Below, piece by piece: positions 17,564 to 26,518 of a stretch of DNA of 64,000 nucleotides. The number at the start of each line of letters is the position of its first letter. Position 1 is the stretch's first letter. This DNA comes from [Phormidium] sp. LEGE 05292 (lineage in GTDB: Bacteria; Cyanobacteriota; Cyanobacteriia; Cyanobacteriales; Aerosakkonemataceae). Location: NCBI RefSeq assembly GCF_015207735.1, contig NZ_JADEWG010000005.1, positions 1 to 64,000 of the forward strand. Direction: 5' to 3'. A model generated the notes under the pieces. The model saw only the letters and a list, made by a program, of their open reading frames with translations, was not told where the DNA came from and ran no database searches. The position numbers and the translations under genes were made by a program.

Positions 17564-17830
17564 CAGGAAGGGATTAGGGACTGGGGATTGGGGATTGGGG
17601 AAAATTTTGAGTAGGGGCAATTTATGAATTGCCCCTATTTAGTTTTGAGTTAGGGAGAGAGTTTTTAGCTTGGGTTTTTCAATTCTCCTCTTTTCCTTTC
17701 TTTTTTCTAGGTTAAGTTTTACTGAGAGCTTTTTTAAATCACTTTCTACTTCATGCTTTTGCGAAATTCATAAAAATTTTCCTGATCTTTTTCCAGGTAA
17801 AGAAGCACGGCGGAGTAGTTCATAACACAT
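17564..17830. other. Intergenic region with short repeats
   Basis: Just after the secreted-protein stop is GGGATTAGGGACTGGGG plus GATTGGGG repeats, the complement of the CCCCAGT/CCCCAAT heptamer type seen at 52471-52510. A GGGGCAATT/AATTGCCCC palindrome (17614-17636) follows and could terminate the upstream gene. No coding signal seen. Confidence 0.45.
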
Positions 17831-18493
17831 TTATGATCTTTTTTGTAAGACAATACAAGTCACAGAAATATCTCGGAAAAGCCATAAACTATATCGCAGC
17901 GAATCTACCCACCTGAGCGGTTGATAAATAGGTAAGAGTAGTCGAATTATCATGACGAGTAAATATAGTATTGGTTTGATAGAAGTTGATTTAACTAAAG
18001 TTCCTCCCTCGACAATTTTACCCTGAATCATTTTTAGATCGGGAAAAAGATTACTCAATTCTTCTATACTGGGTCGGAACATTGTATCTATTGGATCTCG
18101 ATGGTAGGGATATTGATAGGGAACTGTCACAAATAGATAACCTCCATCTGGGATAATAGAGCTAATAATTTTACAGAGTTCCTCTTTGTTGGTTATATGT
18201 TCAAGTAAATTAGAACACAACACAGACTTAATGTTCATTTGCGAAATTTTTTCTAAAAATAGAGGGTTGTATAAATCTCCTACTAGGTCAATTCCTACAT
18301 CATTTTTTATGTCAGTATGAATTATAGAATATCCCTTTTTTCTGGCTGGCTTAAACAAAAAATCATCTATCCAAGGTTGTTCTTTTTCTCGGAAATATTG
18401 GTTTTCACTCCCAATGTTCAACAGCGGAAATACATGATCTGGCGTTATAGAATAAATAATGTTTCCTAGCCAGCTTGCTTCTTCTCGTAACAT
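17831..18493 (-). CDS. Class I SAM-dependent methyltransferase-like protein
   Basis: The 220-residue product has a degenerate motif I, L-L-N-I-G-S-E-N, then D-I-K-N-D-V-G-I-D-L-V-G-D, a C-S-N-L-L-E-H-I post-motif strand (about 115-122) and G-G-Y-L-F-V-T-V-P-Y. These fit a methyltransf_11-type fold. A hydrophobic segment (about 172-190) near the C-terminus suggests membrane association. Glycan or lipid methylation is plausible but not shown. It stands alone. Confidence 0.7.
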   Translation of the reverse strand: MLREEASWLGNIIYSITPDHVFPLLNIGSENQYFREKEQPWIDDFLFKPARKKGYSIIHTDIKNDVGIDLVGDLYNPLFLEKISQMNIKSVLCSNLLEHITNKEELCKIISSIIPDGGYLFVTVPYQYPYHRDPIDTMFRPSIEELSNLFPDLKMIQGKIVEGGTLVKSTSIKPILYLLVMIIRLLLPIYQPLRWVDSLRYSLWLFRDISVTCIVLQKRS

Positions 18494-18641
18494 AATGATT
18501 TGATACTACTCTGTTGTACTTGTGGTGGAAAAACCTGGTTTTGGGGACTGGGATGATTGAGGGGGAAGGGGAAAAGGATAAGGGGTAAAGGAAAGATGCT
18601 TATACCAATTACCTAAATGTTTGCTACAGATGCAAGGGAAA

Positions 18642-18740
18642 GGGCGGGTTTTGACTTTAATCTTATTCATGAAAGTATCAAAGATTTTGGTTAAACCCGC
18701 CCCTACCCTTATGTATTAATCATTTGTGTAAACGATATTA
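18642..18740. repeat. Dispersed GGGCGGGTTT-arm element
   Basis: Arms GGGCGGGTTT (18642-18651) and AAACCCGCCC (18693-18702) enclose about 40 bp. A conserved tail containing ATTTGTGTAAACGATA follows. A close relative is at 36441-36536 and an inverted one at 36557-36615. Confidence 0.75.
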
Positions 18741-18775
18741 CCCTTCTCCTTCTTTAGCATCTGCTTTCTGCCTTT

Positions 18776-20872
18776 TTAGCTTTTCAACCCAGTGTGTCTA
18801 AGCAATGCTTCGGTGTTGGGTTCTCTGCCTCGGAAGGCTTTAAATACTTCCATTGGATGTTTGCTACCGCCTAATGCGAGGACTGTTTCGCGGAACAGTT
18901 GTCCGGTTTCGGTGATGGCGGGTTCGTTTTCTAAACCTGCTTCTTCAAAGGCGGAGAAGGCATCGGCGCTGAGGACTTCTGCCCATTTGTAGCTGTAATA
19001 TCCAGCGGCGTAACCTCCGGCGAAGATGTGATTGAAGGCGCACAAAAATGCGTCTTCGGGTAGGGGTGGGATGACTGTGGTGGTTTTGGCGAGGCGGTTT
19101 CGGACATCGGTGACATTTTCTGCGCCTCCGGGTTGATAGCGATCGTGCAATTCGATATCCAAAAGGCTAAAGTGAATTTGGCGCAATGTGGCGCTACCAC
19201 TCATGTAGTTGCGTGCGGCTAGGAGTTTTTGGTAGTAATGTTCGGGCAAAGGTTCACTCGTTTCGTAATGTTTTGCCATGTTGAAGAGGGTGTTGCGATC
19301 GTAACACCAATTCTCCATAAATTGGCTGGGCAATTCTACAGCATCCCATTCAATATTATTGATGCCAGCTGCTCCGGGATAATCAACTTTGGTGAGCAAA
19401 TGTTGTAAACCGTGACCAAATTCGTGGAATAAAGTTTCCACTTCCATAAAAGTCATTAAACTGGGTTTACCATCCACTGGCGGAGTTTGATTGCAAACTA
19501 AATAAGCCACTGGTAAACGAGTTGTTTCTGTGCCAGCTTCCATAATTTTTGCCCGCACAATACACTCATCCATCCAGGCACCACCGCGTTTTTCTGCGGG
19601 GCGACTGTAGGGGTCTAAATAAAAGTAGGCGATGGGCTTTCCTGTCTCATCAGCTACTTGGAAATAACGCACATCTTCATGCCAAACTGGGGCAGTACCA
19701 TCGGCAGCAGTAATAGTTACGCCAAATAGCCGTTTTGCTAAAGAAAACAACCCATCTAATACTTGTGGCAATGGAAAATAAGGGCGCAATTCTTCAGCGT
19801 TGAACGCAAATTTCTCTTCCCGTTGCCGTTCTGACCAAAAACTAATATCCCAGTGTTTCAAATCGTTAGCTTCTGGGGCATTTTTCGAGGCAGCAAAAGC
19901 TTTTAATTCTGCCAAATCTTTAACCGCAGCATCGTAACTAGGTAGACGTAATTCTTCCAACAATGCTTCTACAGCATCGACATTAGGAGCCATTTTTTTG
20001 GCTAAACTTAACTCAGCATAACTGTTAAAGCCAAGGATACCAGATTGCTCTTTTCGTAGTTCTAAAATGCGTTCAATTAATGGGTAATTGTTTAGTTCGC
20101 CACTGGAAGCACGACTAATAAAAGTCCGATAAAGTTGTTCTCGTAAATCGCGCCTGGTGCTATGTTGCATGAAGGGAACATAGCTGGGAAAATCTAAGGT
20201 AATGCGCCAAGGGCCATTTTCTGGAGTGGCGTTTTCTGCTCCCTCAGCACGGGCCGCTTGAGCAGCTAAACTAAGTAAACTGGGAGGTAAACCATCAACT
20301 TCTTCTTTAGTTGTAAGGGTTAAACTAAAGGCTTTGGTGGCATCCAAAACATGGTTGGAAAATTTGGTTCCCAGTTCGGCTAATTCTAATTCAATGGCGT
20401 TGAAACGTTCTTTTTGTTCGCCTTCTAAACCTACCCCAGAAAGTTCAGCATCTTTAATTGCTGATTCAACAATTCGCTGTTGTGCTGGTACTAATTTATC
20501 CCAATCTTCGCTTTGGCGCAAAGCTTTAAAGGCTTCGTAGATGGGTTTACTTTGGTTGAGTTTGTTCCAAAATTGCACAACTATTGGTTGGACGTTTTCG
20601 TAAGCTTGGCGCAGTTCGGGGCTGTTTTTTACACCCATTAAATGACTAACTACTCCCCAACTCCATCTTAGGGGATCGTTCAAACGGTCTAAGGGTTCAA
20701 CTAAACCACTCCAAGTGGGTTGGACATTAGCTTCTAATTGGGCGAGTTCTGCTTCTAGTTTAGTTAGTAATTCGGCAAATGCTGGTTCTACTTGTTCGGG
20801 CTTAATGGCATCAAAGGGAGGTAATCCTTTGCCAATTAAAAGTGGATTATCGGTAATGGTATTGGCAATCAT
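18776..20872 (-). CDS. prlC: M3-family oligopeptidase (oligopeptidase A type)
   Basis: The 698-residue zinc metallopeptidase has the H-E-F-G-H zinc motif near residue 483, with the expected third ligand region further on (N-N-I-E-W-D-A-V-E-L-P-S-Q). It lacks a signal peptide and should degrade short peptides, including cleaved signal or transit peptides, in the cytosol. Length matches PrlC/OpdA. It is monocistronic, with ATG preceded by an A/T-rich leader. Confidence 0.93.
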   Translation of the reverse strand: MIANTITDNPLLIGKGLPPFDAIKPEQVEPAFAELLTKLEAELAQLEANVQPTWSGLVEPLDRLNDPLRWSWGVVSHLMGVKNSPELRQAYENVQPIVVQFWNKLNQSKPIYEAFKALRQSEDWDKLVPAQQRIVESAIKDAELSGVGLEGEQKERFNAIELELAELGTKFSNHVLDATKAFSLTLTTKEEVDGLPPSLLSLAAQAARAEGAENATPENGPWRITLDFPSYVPFMQHSTRRDLREQLYRTFISRASSGELNNYPLIERILELRKEQSGILGFNSYAELSLAKKMAPNVDAVEALLEELRLPSYDAAVKDLAELKAFAASKNAPEANDLKHWDISFWSERQREEKFAFNAEELRPYFPLPQVLDGLFSLAKRLFGVTITAADGTAPVWHEDVRYFQVADETGKPIAYFYLDPYSRPAEKRGGAWMDECIVRAKIMEAGTETTRLPVAYLVCNQTPPVDGKPSLMTFMEVETLFHEFGHGLQHLLTKVDYPGAAGINNIEWDAVELPSQFMENWCYDRNTLFNMAKHYETSEPLPEHYYQKLLAARNYMSGSATLRQIHFSLLDIELHDRYQPGGAENVTDVRNRLAKTTTVIPPLPEDAFLCAFNHIFAGGYAAGYYSYKWAEVLSADAFSAFEEAGLENEPAITETGQLFRETVLALGGSKHPMEVFKAFRGREPNTEALLRHTGLKS

Positions 20873-21044
20873 GGTTTAGTTGTTACTTTGTTACTACAGT
20901 CTCTTTTTTTAGGTTAACGTAAATTTAATTTAGCGTTGGCAAAAAATAGGGTAAAATAAAATATTTCATGTTTATAGTTAGTGGTTAGCAGTTAGTAGAA
21001 ATTTTGACTAAAGGCTAACAACTAACGGTTAAAAACTAATTTTG

Positions 21045-21362
21045 TCAAGCCCGAAGATAAGCTTCAACTTCCCGACTGTTGTGAATTGGTAGTACAGTCT
21101 CGACATTGGCATCAGGGCGAGGAATTACGTGATAAGAAAGTAATAATTCTTCTTCTGTATTGACTGTGGCTACTGCTCTTACCCCTGCTTCCACAGAGGT
21201 TGTGACCTCGGCTACATCTCCTCGGACAATGAGTGTATAGCGGGCGCTGCTGACTTTCTCCATACCGACAAGTGTCACACGGGCGGCTTTCACCATCGCA
21301 TCTGCCACTGCTAAAGCTGGAGGAAGACCCTTGACTTCAACCATACCGACCGCTGCTGGCAT
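21045..21362 (-). CDS. Solitary BMC-domain carboxysome shell protein (CcmK paralog)
   Basis: The 105-residue product is a single BMC hexamer domain: A-V-G-M-V-E-V, A-D-A-M-V-K-A-A-R-V-T-L-V-G, V-R-G-D-V-A-E-V, V-I-P-R-P. The pore loop reads E-K-V-S-S (35-39), where CcmK1/K2 have K-I-G-S, and an extra T-E-E-E-L-L-L (69-75) precedes the last strand. No ccmL, ccmM, ccmN or rbcL lies nearby, so it is a satellite paralog. It may be one of the later-named CcmK classes, but I cannot assign which. It should tune shell permeability. Confidence 0.88.
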   Translation of the reverse strand: MPAAVGMVEVKGLPPALAVADAMVKAARVTLVGMEKVSSARYTLIVRGDVAEVTTSVEAGVRAVATVNTEEELLLSYHVIPRPDANVETVLPIHNSREVEAYLRA

Positions 21363-21446
21363 CGTAAGACTCCCAAAATAATTAAGGCATACTCGAATTT
21401 AATTGTACTTTGAATGATCTACTAAATTAGCAAGTAAATTTCTTGG

Positions 21447-21501
21447 GCTGTTCAGCGTTTAAATGGGGTATGAGGGGGACAGGGAATAAATGATTTAAAT
21501 T
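21447..21501. repeat. Dispersed GCTGTTCAGC element
   Basis: GCTGTTCAGC with G/A-TTTAAAT, a G-rich middle, CAGGGAA, then TGATTTAAAT. The same ordered blocks occur upstream of sufA at 63136-63208. Each lies in a gene-free gap. Confidence 0.5.
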
Positions 21502-21584
21502 AACAGCAGCTTATGAGAGTAAGAAGTTTTTATTAACTGTTACCGTTGCTTAGTAAAATTATCGTTAATTTAGTACATTTAATT

Positions 21585-21755
21585 ATGATAGAAATTTTAC
21601 CGGAAGCTTATGAAAATGGCAAAGATTTAGCGGTTATGGAAACTAATTTGCCTTACAACAATTTTCCTTCTGTTTGTGGTTATATGTGGGAAGATATTTT
21701 GAGCGATCGCTTTTATCCTGGTGAACCAAGTATTGAGTTAGAGGAAGAGTTTTAG
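21585..21755 (+). pseudogene. C-terminal remnant of a DUF29 gene
   Basis: This frame encodes I-L-P-E-A-Y-E-N-G-K-D-L-A, then E-T-N-L-P, N-N-F-P and D-I-L-S-D-R-F-Y-P. It aligns with the C-terminal third of the intact DUF29 protein on the other strand (V-V-P-E-S-Y-H-R-G-K-K, E-T-K-L-P, N-T-F-P, E-I-L-D-S-E-F-L-P). The N-terminal two thirds are missing. Its stop overlaps the stop of the intact convergent copy. It could still be translated as a short peptide. Confidence 0.7.
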
Positions 21756-22210
21756 ATAGCTTCTGGTAAAAATTCTGAGTCAAGTATTTCATCAATAGAA
21801 TAAGGACAATCAACAGGAAAGGTATTGATTGGTAGTTTAGTTTCATTACTCGCAGCTTTTTTTCCCCGATGATAAGACTCAGGTACAACTTCACTTAAAT
21901 ATGGCTGAAGACTAGGACTATCTGTTAACAAGTCTAGGATGCGGTTTCGTTGTTCATCAATTGTATTTTGCCAAGAACTACTTCGCAAATTAGACTGATA
22001 TTGCCATTTGAGTAAGTGTTGTAATAATACCTCTAAACGGCTTTTTAATTCGCGGCGATCCGACTTTCCCAAGCTTTCTATTTCCTCCACTACTGCTTCC
22101 CAATCTACCTGAGAAAATTCTCTGGCATTAATTAATTTTACTGTCTGTTCAGTCCAAGCTACAAAATCGGTTTTATATAAACTGAGTGTGGTTTTTGAGA
22201 TGGAATTCAT
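21752..22210 (-). CDS. DUF29 family protein
   Basis: The 152-residue product has the DUF29 pattern: S-L-Y-K-T-D-F-V-A-W-T-E, then D-W-E-A-V-V-E-E-I-E-S-L-G, R-R-E-L-K-S-R-L, L-L-K-W-Q-Y and a C-terminal P-Y-S-I-D-E-I-L-D segment. DUF29 proteins are small helical proteins that multiply in cyanobacterial genomes. Function is unknown. It is flanked on both sides by decayed copies of its own C-terminus. Confidence 0.88.
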   Translation of the reverse strand: MNSISKTTLSLYKTDFVAWTEQTVKLINAREFSQVDWEAVVEEIESLGKSDRRELKSRLEVLLQHLLKWQYQSNLRSSSWQNTIDEQRNRILDLLTDSPSLQPYLSEVVPESYHRGKKAASNETKLPINTFPVDCPYSIDEILDSEFLPEAI

Positions 22211-22213
22211 TTG

Positions 22214-22258
22214 CTAATTCTCTGGTAAAAATTCCGAATCAAGTATTTCGCCTGTGGA
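22214..22258 (-). pseudogene. Terminal remnant of a second DUF29 copy
   Basis: The minus strand reads S-T-G-E-I-L-D-S-E-F-L-P-E-N then TAG, nearly identical to the intact gene's last residues S-I-D-E-I-L-D-S-E-F-L-P-E-A-I. It lies directly upstream of the intact gene, as left by a tandem duplication followed by deletion. Confidence 0.75.
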
Positions 22259-22260
22259 AT

Positions 22261-22279
22261 GGTGCGTTACTAACGCACC
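22261..22279. repeat. GGTGCGTTA palindrome
   Basis: GGTGCGTTA-C-TAACGCACC is a perfect 9-bp-arm palindrome. A related GGTGCG...AACGCACC pair occurs at 45339-45364. It lies between the epimerase stop and the DUF29 remnant and may act as a terminator stem for the latter. Confidence 0.6.
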
Positions 22280-22293
22280 CTACAAATATTAAT

Positions 22294-23304
22294 TTAAACT
22301 TTGTAGTAAGAGCGATACCATTTCACAAAGTTATCAATTCCAACTTCGATCGGTGTGCTAGGTTTAAAGCCTACATCATTAGCTAAGTCGTCTACGTCTG
22401 CGTAGGTTGCTAACACATCTCCTGGTTGCAAAGGTAGCATATTTTTTTCGGCTTTCATTCCTAAACAATCTTCTAATACTTCAATGAACCGAATTAATTC
22501 TACAGGTTGATTGTTGCCAATGTTATAAATTTTGTAAGGTGCTTTACTGGTGCTGGGATCTGGGTGTTCTCCTGACCATTCGGGGTTGGATTCAGGGATT
22601 TTATCTAAGGTGCGAACTACCCCTTCGGCAATATCATCAACATAAGTAAAATCTCGCCGCATTTTACCATAGTTAAATACATCGATCGGTTTGCCTGATA
22701 TAATCGCTTTGGTGAAGGTAAATAATGCCATATCTGGACGACCCCAAGGGCCATAAACGGTGAAAAATCGCAGTCCAGTTGTAGGTAAATTATACAAATG
22801 ACTGTAAGTGTGAGCCATTAATTCATTAGCTTTTTTTGTAGCAGCATAAAGGCTCAATGGATGGTCTACGTTATCGTGAGAAGAGAATGGCATTTTGGTG
22901 TTTGCACCATACACAGAACTGCTGGAAGCAAATACTAAATGTTTGAGATTTTGCTGGCGACAACCTTCTAAGATGTTGATAAATCCGACTAAGTTACTGT
23001 TTACATAAGCATGGGGATTTTTTAAGGAGTAACGAACGCCTGCTTGAGCAGCTAAATGTGCCACGCGCTCAAATTGATGCTCGGCAAATAGGTTTTCCAT
23101 GCCTTCGCGATCGGCTAAATCTAACTTATAAAAAGTAAAGTTTGGTCTGCCTTCTAATTGTGCTAATCTGCCATATTTAAGATTTACATCATAGTAATCA
23201 TTGATGTTATCTAATCCGATTACTTCATCTCCTCTATCAAGTAATTTTTGAGCAACAAAAAAACCTACAAATCCTGCTGCTCCAGTAACTAATATTTTCG
23301 CCAT
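22294..23304 (-). CDS. NAD-dependent epimerase, UDP-glucuronate 4-epimerase type
   Basis: The 336-residue extended SDR protein has G-A-A-G-F-V-G for NAD binding, the [10 protein letters not shown] block, S-S-S-S-V-Y-G and the catalytic [20 protein letters not shown] and [10 protein letters not shown] point to UDP-glucuronate 4-epimerases rather than GalE. The product, UDP-galacturonate, feeds surface polysaccharides. It lies 9 bp after tex on the same strand and is probably co-transcribed. Confidence 0.9.
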   Translation of the reverse strand: MAKILVTGAAGFVGFFVAQKLLDRGDEVIGLDNINDYYDVNLKYGRLAQLEGRPNFTFYKLDLADREGMENLFAEHQFERVAHLAAQAGVRYSLKNPHAYVNSNLVGFINILEGCRQQNLKHLVFASSSSVYGANTKMPFSSHDNVDHPLSLYAATKKANELMAHTYSHLYNLPTTGLRFFTVYGPWGRPDMALFTFTKAIISGKPIDVFNYGKMRRDFTYVDDIAEGVVRTLDKIPESNPEWSGEHPDPSTSKAPYKIYNIGNNQPVELIRFIEVLEDCLGMKAEKNMLPLQPGDVLATYADVDDLANDVGFKPSTPIEVGIDNFVKWYRSYYKV

Positions 23305-23313
23305 ATATTCTCC

Positions 23314-25491
23314 TTATTTTCTGCCAGCACTGGCTTGATTAACGGCTTTCATTGATAAGCTAATTCGCTTCAATTTTTCATTTACTTCCATAACTTGAAC
23401 TTTCACAACTTGTCCTACTTTGACTATTTCTTTAGGATCTTTGACAAAGCGATCGGCAAGTTGGGAAATATGCACTAATCCGTCTTGATGCACGCCAATA
23501 TCTACAAATGCACCAAAGTTAGCAACATTTGTGATAATTCCTTCTAATTCCATACCAACTTTTAAGTCGGAAATTTCTTTGATTCCTTCTTTAAAGGTAG
23601 CATATTTAAATTCGGCACGGGGGTCTCTTCCGGGTTTTTCTAATTCGGAAAAGATGTCGCGGAGTGTGGGTAATCCAACTTTATCAGTGACATATTTATT
23701 CAGGTTAGTTGTTTTGAGTTTTTCGGCTATTTGGGTGATATTATTGAGGGGTACGCTGAGGTCTTTGGCGATCGCTTCTACCACTCCATAACTTTCTGGA
23801 TGTACTGCTGTATTATCTAAGGGATTTTCGCCACCACGAATTCTTAAGAAACCTGCTGCTTGTTCAAATGCTTTTGGCCCTAATTTTGGCACTTTTAAGA
23901 GTTGGCGACGATTTTTGAATGCGCCATTTTCGTTGCGGTAACTAACAACATTTTTGGCAACTGTTGGTGTCATTCCAGAGACAAAAGTTAGTAGTTCTTT
24001 GGATGCTGTATTCAAATCTACGCCAACATAGTTAACACAACTTTCGACAGTTTCATCTAACTTTTTCTTGAGCAATTTTTGGTCAACATCGTGTTGATAT
24101 TGTCCGACACCGATGGATTTGGGATCGATTTTTACTAGTTCGGCTAAGGGATCTTGTAAACGCCGACCGATGCTAATTGCTCCTCTTACGGTAATATCAA
24201 GATCGGGAAATTCAGAAATTGCCACATCGGAAGCGGAGTAAATTGATGCGCCTGATTCATTTACTATAACTTTAATTGGTTTGCGATCGATCTCTTTCAA
24301 AACTTCGACAACAAATTCATCTGTTTCACGAGAAGCTGTACCGTTCCCGATCGCAATTAATTCAATGTTGTACTTTTGTATTAAACTTTTTAAGGTGTTA
24401 GCTGCTTGGGTGCGTTGTGCGGCACTTTGATGGGGGAAAATTGCTTGATATTCCAAAAATTTGCCAGTTTCGGAGAGGACAGCAACTTTACAACCTGTGC
24501 GAAATCCGGGATCGATCGCTAAAGTTGGTTTCATTCCGGCTGGAGAAGATAACAATAACTCTCGCAAATTACCTTCAAAAGTTTGAATCGATTCTAAATC
24601 GGCAAAAGCTTTCTTTTCAGTACGAACTTCTGTAATTAAAGAAGTTTTCATTAACCGATTGAAAGCATCTTTGAGCATTTCTTGGTAAAATTGTTTGATT
24701 TGAGGAATCTTAGTTTTAATGTTTTGCGATTCCAGGTAAGATAGAACAAAAGAATCGTCAAAAGCTAGGTCTAAATCTAAAATTCCTTCACTCTCACCTC
24801 GCAACAATGCCAACATATTGTGAGGCGCAATATTTCTTACCCGAATTTGGTAATTGCGATACATTTCAAACTTGGTGCTTCCTTCGGGATGTTCTTCTTT
24901 AATCCGCGAAACAAGCACACCTTCTTCTAAAAAGTATTCGCGCAAATAAGCACGTAATTCTGCTTTTTCGGCAACTTCTTCGGCTAAAATATCCGAAGCA
25001 CCTTTGAGCGCATCTTCGGCAGTTTTGACTCCCTTTTCTTCGGAAATATATTTAGCGGCTTCTGTTTCTAAAGGTACAGGTTTCGCGTTGCGATCGTTCA
25101 AAGATTTAATAAATTCTGCTAAAGGTTCTAAACCTTTTTCTCTAGCAATTGTGGCGCGAGTGCGGCGTTTAGGTTTATAAGGAAGATAAAGGTCTTCTAA
25201 TTCATTTTTTTGTAAAGTAGATTCGATTTTAGTTTTTAATTCATCAGTAAGTTTACCTTGGGAAGCGATCGCATCTAAAATACTCGCCTTCCGTTCTTCT
25301 AATTCTGTCAAATAAGTAAAGCGATCGGAAATGTTGCGGAGTTGAATTTCATCGAGTGCGCCAGTGCGTTCTTTACGATAGCGTGCAATGAAGGGAATTG
25401 TCGCACCTTCAGCGAGGAGATCCAGTGCATTTTGCACTTGCGAAGGTGCGATGGAAAGTTCTTGTGCGAGAAGTTGCGGAATGTTCAACAT
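23314..25491 (-). CDS. tex: Tex-family RNA-binding transcription accessory protein
   Basis: The 725-residue product shows the Tex layout: N-terminal helical region with A-T-I-P-F-I-A-R-Y-R-K-E, a YqgF/RNase H-like fold (A-I-D-P-G-F-R-T-G-C), helix-hairpin-helix motifs (N-T-A-S-K-E-L-L, L-L-K-V-P-K-L-G) and a C-terminal S1 domain (about 648-718). Tex binds RNA polymerase and RNA. Length is close to the family norm. It is the first gene of a pair with the epimerase. Confidence 0.94.
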   Translation of the reverse strand: MLNIPQLLAQELSIAPSQVQNALDLLAEGATIPFIARYRKERTGALDEIQLRNISDRFTYLTELEERKASILDAIASQGKLTDELKTKIESTLQKNELEDLYLPYKPKRRTRATIAREKGLEPLAEFIKSLNDRNAKPVPLETEAAKYISEEKGVKTAEDALKGASDILAEEVAEKAELRAYLREYFLEEGVLVSRIKEEHPEGSTKFEMYRNYQIRVRNIAPHNMLALLRGESEGILDLDLAFDDSFVLSYLESQNIKTKIPQIKQFYQEMLKDAFNRLMKTSLITEVRTEKKAFADLESIQTFEGNLRELLLSSPAGMKPTLAIDPGFRTGCKVAVLSETGKFLEYQAIFPHQSAAQRTQAANTLKSLIQKYNIELIAIGNGTASRETDEFVVEVLKEIDRKPIKVIVNESGASIYSASDVAISEFPDLDITVRGAISIGRRLQDPLAELVKIDPKSIGVGQYQHDVDQKLLKKKLDETVESCVNYVGVDLNTASKELLTFVSGMTPTVAKNVVSYRNENGAFKNRRQLLKVPKLGPKAFEQAAGFLRIRGGENPLDNTAVHPESYGVVEAIAKDLSVPLNNITQIAEKLKTTNLNKYVTDKVGLPTLRDIFSELEKPGRDPRAEFKYATFKEGIKEISDLKVGMELEGIITNVANFGAFVDIGVHQDGLVHISQLADRFVKDPKEIVKVGQVVKVQVMEVNEKLKRISLSMKAVNQASAGRK

Positions 25492-25594
25492 TGAATCTAT
25501 TCAGCCGTTACCAGTCAGATAACTTTTTGGTCATCCTCTAGGGTAACAAATGTTTGGCAAATTCTCACTTAATTAAGATTATTTACGATTAATC

Positions 25595-26335
25595 TTAAGA
25601 CTTGGCAAAAGTCCACTCTAAGGTTTTGATTGGTGCAACTTGCAACGCTTGTGTTAAAGCGTCGTTGTTTTCAAACACTACTTGATTTAAGTAAGTTGCT
25701 TCCACATTAACAGTAAAGCTTTCTTCTTCAAAAGGCCAAGGTTTTACATCCACAGTTTGATCTTGTTTTTGAATTACATCATAACGTCGATCGTTGCCAT
25801 CTTTGCCAATTTCTAAATAGCGTTCACCTGCTGGTAATTGACGATTACAAAGGATGAGGGAAAGACGATCGCACAATTGGAAAAAGGCATAAGTTTCTGC
25901 TGCTTCTTCTTTGCTAATTCCTAATTCTTTCCGCCATTGCTTTTGCTGTTGTAATTGTTCGTCAAGAAAGCTATCTATTTCTGATGATTTTCCCCGATTT
26001 CCTTCACTTAAAAAGCTAACGTGCATCGAAATTAACATTGCTACCCAACGTCCGCGATAGCGGGAATTGTTAATTAATTTTCGCATTTTTTCTATGTCTT
26101 CTCCTTTAGGCACTCCTTTGAGCAGCATAAAGTCTAAAGGTGTGCCAACTTCTGTTAGGTGATTGCCTTCCCATTCTTTTTCTAAATCATCATGATGAGA
26201 AATTGCTGCTACTGTTTCTACAATGCGTCTAGGACGATCGCTTTTTCGCCAGTTACCAGCAATTTGTGCCGCCAATAAAGCGTGAGCACGATGATAAATT
26301 ATTTCCCAACCTTTCTCATGTTGGTTAGCAATCAT
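25595..26335 (-). CDS. DUF3891 family protein
   Basis: The 246-residue product has H-R-A-H-A-L-L-A-A-Q-I-A near the start, I-S-H-H-D-D-L-E (about 46-53) and Y-A-F-F-Q-L-C-D-R-L-S-L. The His-Asp pairs suggest an HD-like metal site, as in the DUF3891 family. The enzyme activity, if any, is unknown. It is a single gene upstream of tex on the same strand with about 100 bp between. Confidence 0.85.
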   Translation of the reverse strand: MIANQHEKGWEIIYHRAHALLAAQIAGNWRKSDRPRRIVETVAAISHHDDLEKEWEGNHLTEVGTPLDFMLLKGVPKGEDIEKMRKLINNSRYRGRWVAMLISMHVSFLSEGNRGKSSEIDSFLDEQLQQQKQWRKELGISKEEAAETYAFFQLCDRLSLILCNRQLPAGERYLEIGKDGNDRRYDVIQKQDQTVDVKPWPFEEESFTVNVEATYLNQVVFENNDALTQALQVAPIKTLEWTFAKS

Positions 26336-26518
26336 AGATTTTCTTAGCTCCTTGTTTATTTAGCAAAGCTGCAACTGTAAAATTATAATTGCTGGATTTT
26401 TAGGACAACCTCTGTTCCAAGAATGATTTTTTGTTCGCCAAACAAGCAGGAACTTTTATAGTAAATAAAACTCATAACTGCTAGCACATTTTTAGTCAAC
26501 CTATCTCAGGAAATAGCT

